Positions 52,001-55,000 of a stretch of DNA of 64,000 nucleotides are shown here, in pieces. The first letter of the stretch is position 1; every line of letters starts with the position of its first letter. Source of the DNA: Tiliqua scincoides. Lineage: Eukaryota > Chordata > Lepidosauria > Squamata > Scincidae. The translations under genes and the position numbers were made by a program. The notes beneath the pieces were generated by a model, which did no database searches, had not been told where the DNA came from, and saw only the letters and a list, made by a program, of their open reading frames with translations. The stretch covers positions 183,382,531-183,446,530 of the forward strand of contig NC_089821.1 in the NCBI RefSeq assembly GCF_035046505.1, given 5' to 3'.

Positions 52001-55000
52001 CCCTTTTAAAGGCGTCTAGGCTAGACGCCAGCACCACATCCTGTGGCAAGGAGTTCCACAGACTGACCACACGCTGAGTAAAGAAATATTTTCTTTTGTC
52101 TGTCCTAACCCGCCCAACACTCAATTTTAGTGGATGTCCCCTGGTTCTGGTATTATGCGAGAGTGTAAAAAGCATCTCCCTATCCACTCTGTCCATCCCC
52201 TGCATAATTTTGTATGTCTCAATCATTTCCCACCTCAGGCGTCTATTTTCTAGTTTGAAGAGGCCCAAACGCCGTAGCCTTTCCTCATAATGAAGGTGCC
52301 CCAGCCCCGTAATCATCTTAGTCGCTCTCTTTTGCACCTTTTCCATTTCCACTATGTCTTTTTTGAGATGTGGCGACCAGAACTGGACAGAATACTCCAG
52401 GTGTGGCCTTACCATAGATTTGTACAACGGCATTATAATATTAGCCGTTTTGTTCTCAATACCCTTCCTAATGATCCCAAGCATAGAATTGGCCTTCTTC
52501 ACTGCCGCTGCACATTGGGTCGACACTTTCATCGACCTGTCCACCACCACTCCAAGATCTCTCTCCTGATCTGTCACAGACAGCTCAGAACCCATCAGCC
52601 TATATCTAAAGTTTTGTTTTTTTGCCCCAATGTGCATGACTTTACACTTACTGACATTTAAGCATCACACGTTTAAGCATCACAAACATACTCATAAGTC
52701 AGCTTTCAAAACAAAACTGAAAGCCATTAAACAAGCAATATCTTGCATCTCAGAATAAAAGAATATTTCTCTAAACTAACCTGACAACAGAAATAAAAAC
52801 AATGATCAGGTAAAAAAATTAATGTGAACGTTTATTTACCTAAGCAAATCACCTGATGAACTTTTTTTTTAAAGCAGCATATAAATGTTCTTAATAATAA
52901 ACAATACAGGATGCAAATAACCAATAAAGCAAGATTCAAAGGCATTGGATGAGTATGAATCTTTTCAGATAGACAATTTTTTCAAAGAAAATCTTACCTG
53001 TACCAAGGATAGACAAAATTTTCCAGCACTAGCTCAAACACCTGCGTACAAAAATCAGATTAAAAATTAAATACTGCATTAAAGGATCCCCACTGAAATA
53101 ACCAGCAAAGATAATGGTTTAGTGCAGCAGCTACTAAACTTACTGGGGTCATGGTGCCCCCGCAGTCTCTTCTTCCCTGCTCAGCCAGGCACCGCCACCT
53201 TGTATTGTGCAAAATCTCGCAAAATGAAAGGTTTAGCACCCTAGTCTTGCAAGATCTCACACAATCCAAGATGACAGCACCTGGAAGAACTGGTAATATG
53301 GGCCACAAAGGACAACCCATGGCACCCCTGTGAGTTTGCCATGGCACCCTAAGGTGCCAAAGCACACAATTTGGGAACCACTGGTTTAGTGTATACACTT
53401 GAAGTCAGAATTTTTAAACCACCCAGGATCAGAAGAGGAAATTACACAGACTATTTCCTCCCCAAAAACATTTGGAAGGCGGGCGGATGCACACATCTTT
53501 GGGCTACTCATCACGAACTGAACTTTTACCTCTCAATCTTCCCTGCTAAGTCTCCTCCATGGAGGGGATGACAGAAGGATAGCCAGTGCACTGGTTTATT
53601 TAGTGATAGTAATATGACTGACAAACTGAAGATATTCTCTATCCTACTGATGCAAGTCAATCAGATGATAATAAACTGTTACCTCTGACAGGGATGCATC
53701 AACTTTAGAAGGAACTTTCAAGTCCAGCCATGGCTGATAATTTTCTAGTAGCAGCTGACGCCTAAAGAACCAATAAGAAAATAATACATAAGCAACGTTC
53801 TATTAATCTTCCCTTAAGGTACATTAACGTTATGGTTAAAATAGTAGGTATTTCGCTTACCTATGCCTCTTACATTTGAATTTACCACAAAGAGCACAAC
53901 TACGACCCTGGGGAGATAGTTCTTGACGTTGTAACTGCTAAAAGAAGAAAAAGAAATCAATTCTTCAGAATTGTGACTCGGGCAATAGCGCTAACAAGAT
54001 AGCCATTTTTAGCCGTACATAACAAAAGTAAAATGGAAGTAGTCAAAAACTGTCTGCACAGGAATGGTTATTAAAGGAAAAACAGAAAGGCAAACGAGAA
54101 GAATTGGTTTATTTGTTCCATCACCATAAGCAAGGCATGAGTATTGCCAGCTAGAAACTTTAGCAAATCTGCACGCAACATCTCATATTTTTGAACTCAT
54201 TTTCTAAATATATTTAGATATTTCCTAAAGGTATTCTCAGGCTGTGTGTTCTTCCCCCACAAATATTTGATACTATTGCTGCGTGCAAATATGCTAGGTC
54301 TTCCACCTAGGATAGGATACAAAGCAGAGAGAAAGTGGCTGCAAGACCATCTACAACAGAACCCTCTTCCACTTTTGAACTTTATATGGCTCTATCCAGC
54401 CCTGTCCCAAACCACCACCTCCCCAGAGAGACCTCTGGCCTACGGTGCGAGATCCTATGCTTCTTCCATTGTAGCCTATATCCTCTGAACATGTTCAAAA
54501 GCCTCCAGAATAGTGAAGAGAGAGAACTAAGGTAAAAACGCAGGTCGCACACCTGAAACAAAATTGTTTGGAAGGGAAATGATTTAGATACCTAACCATG
54601 TGAAATTCTTATTGAACTCACCCCACAGCAATAAGGAAAAAGTGACAATGATATAAGGAATAGATATCCAATAATAAAGGCCTAAGGCACACAGAAATTA
54701 GCACATAAATTGTCAAGAAGAACCAAACAGCACAAGATAGCGAAGTCCCTAAACATGTTCTTAAACCCAGGTCTCTCAATTAGATATAATGTATAATGAG
54801 TAATCAAAATGCAGAACAGGTTACGTGGGTGGGTGATGCTCAATCTTTCCCTTGCCTGTTACTTTTCCCCCGAGATGGTCCTCCCATATCAGAAGCTAGG
54901 TTCCAATATCAGAGGACAGTCCAGCTCAGGGATAGAGGGGCTCACAGAGGGGCAAAGTGAGAGGCAGGCAGACTTCAGCATCTCCCACCTATGCACAACC

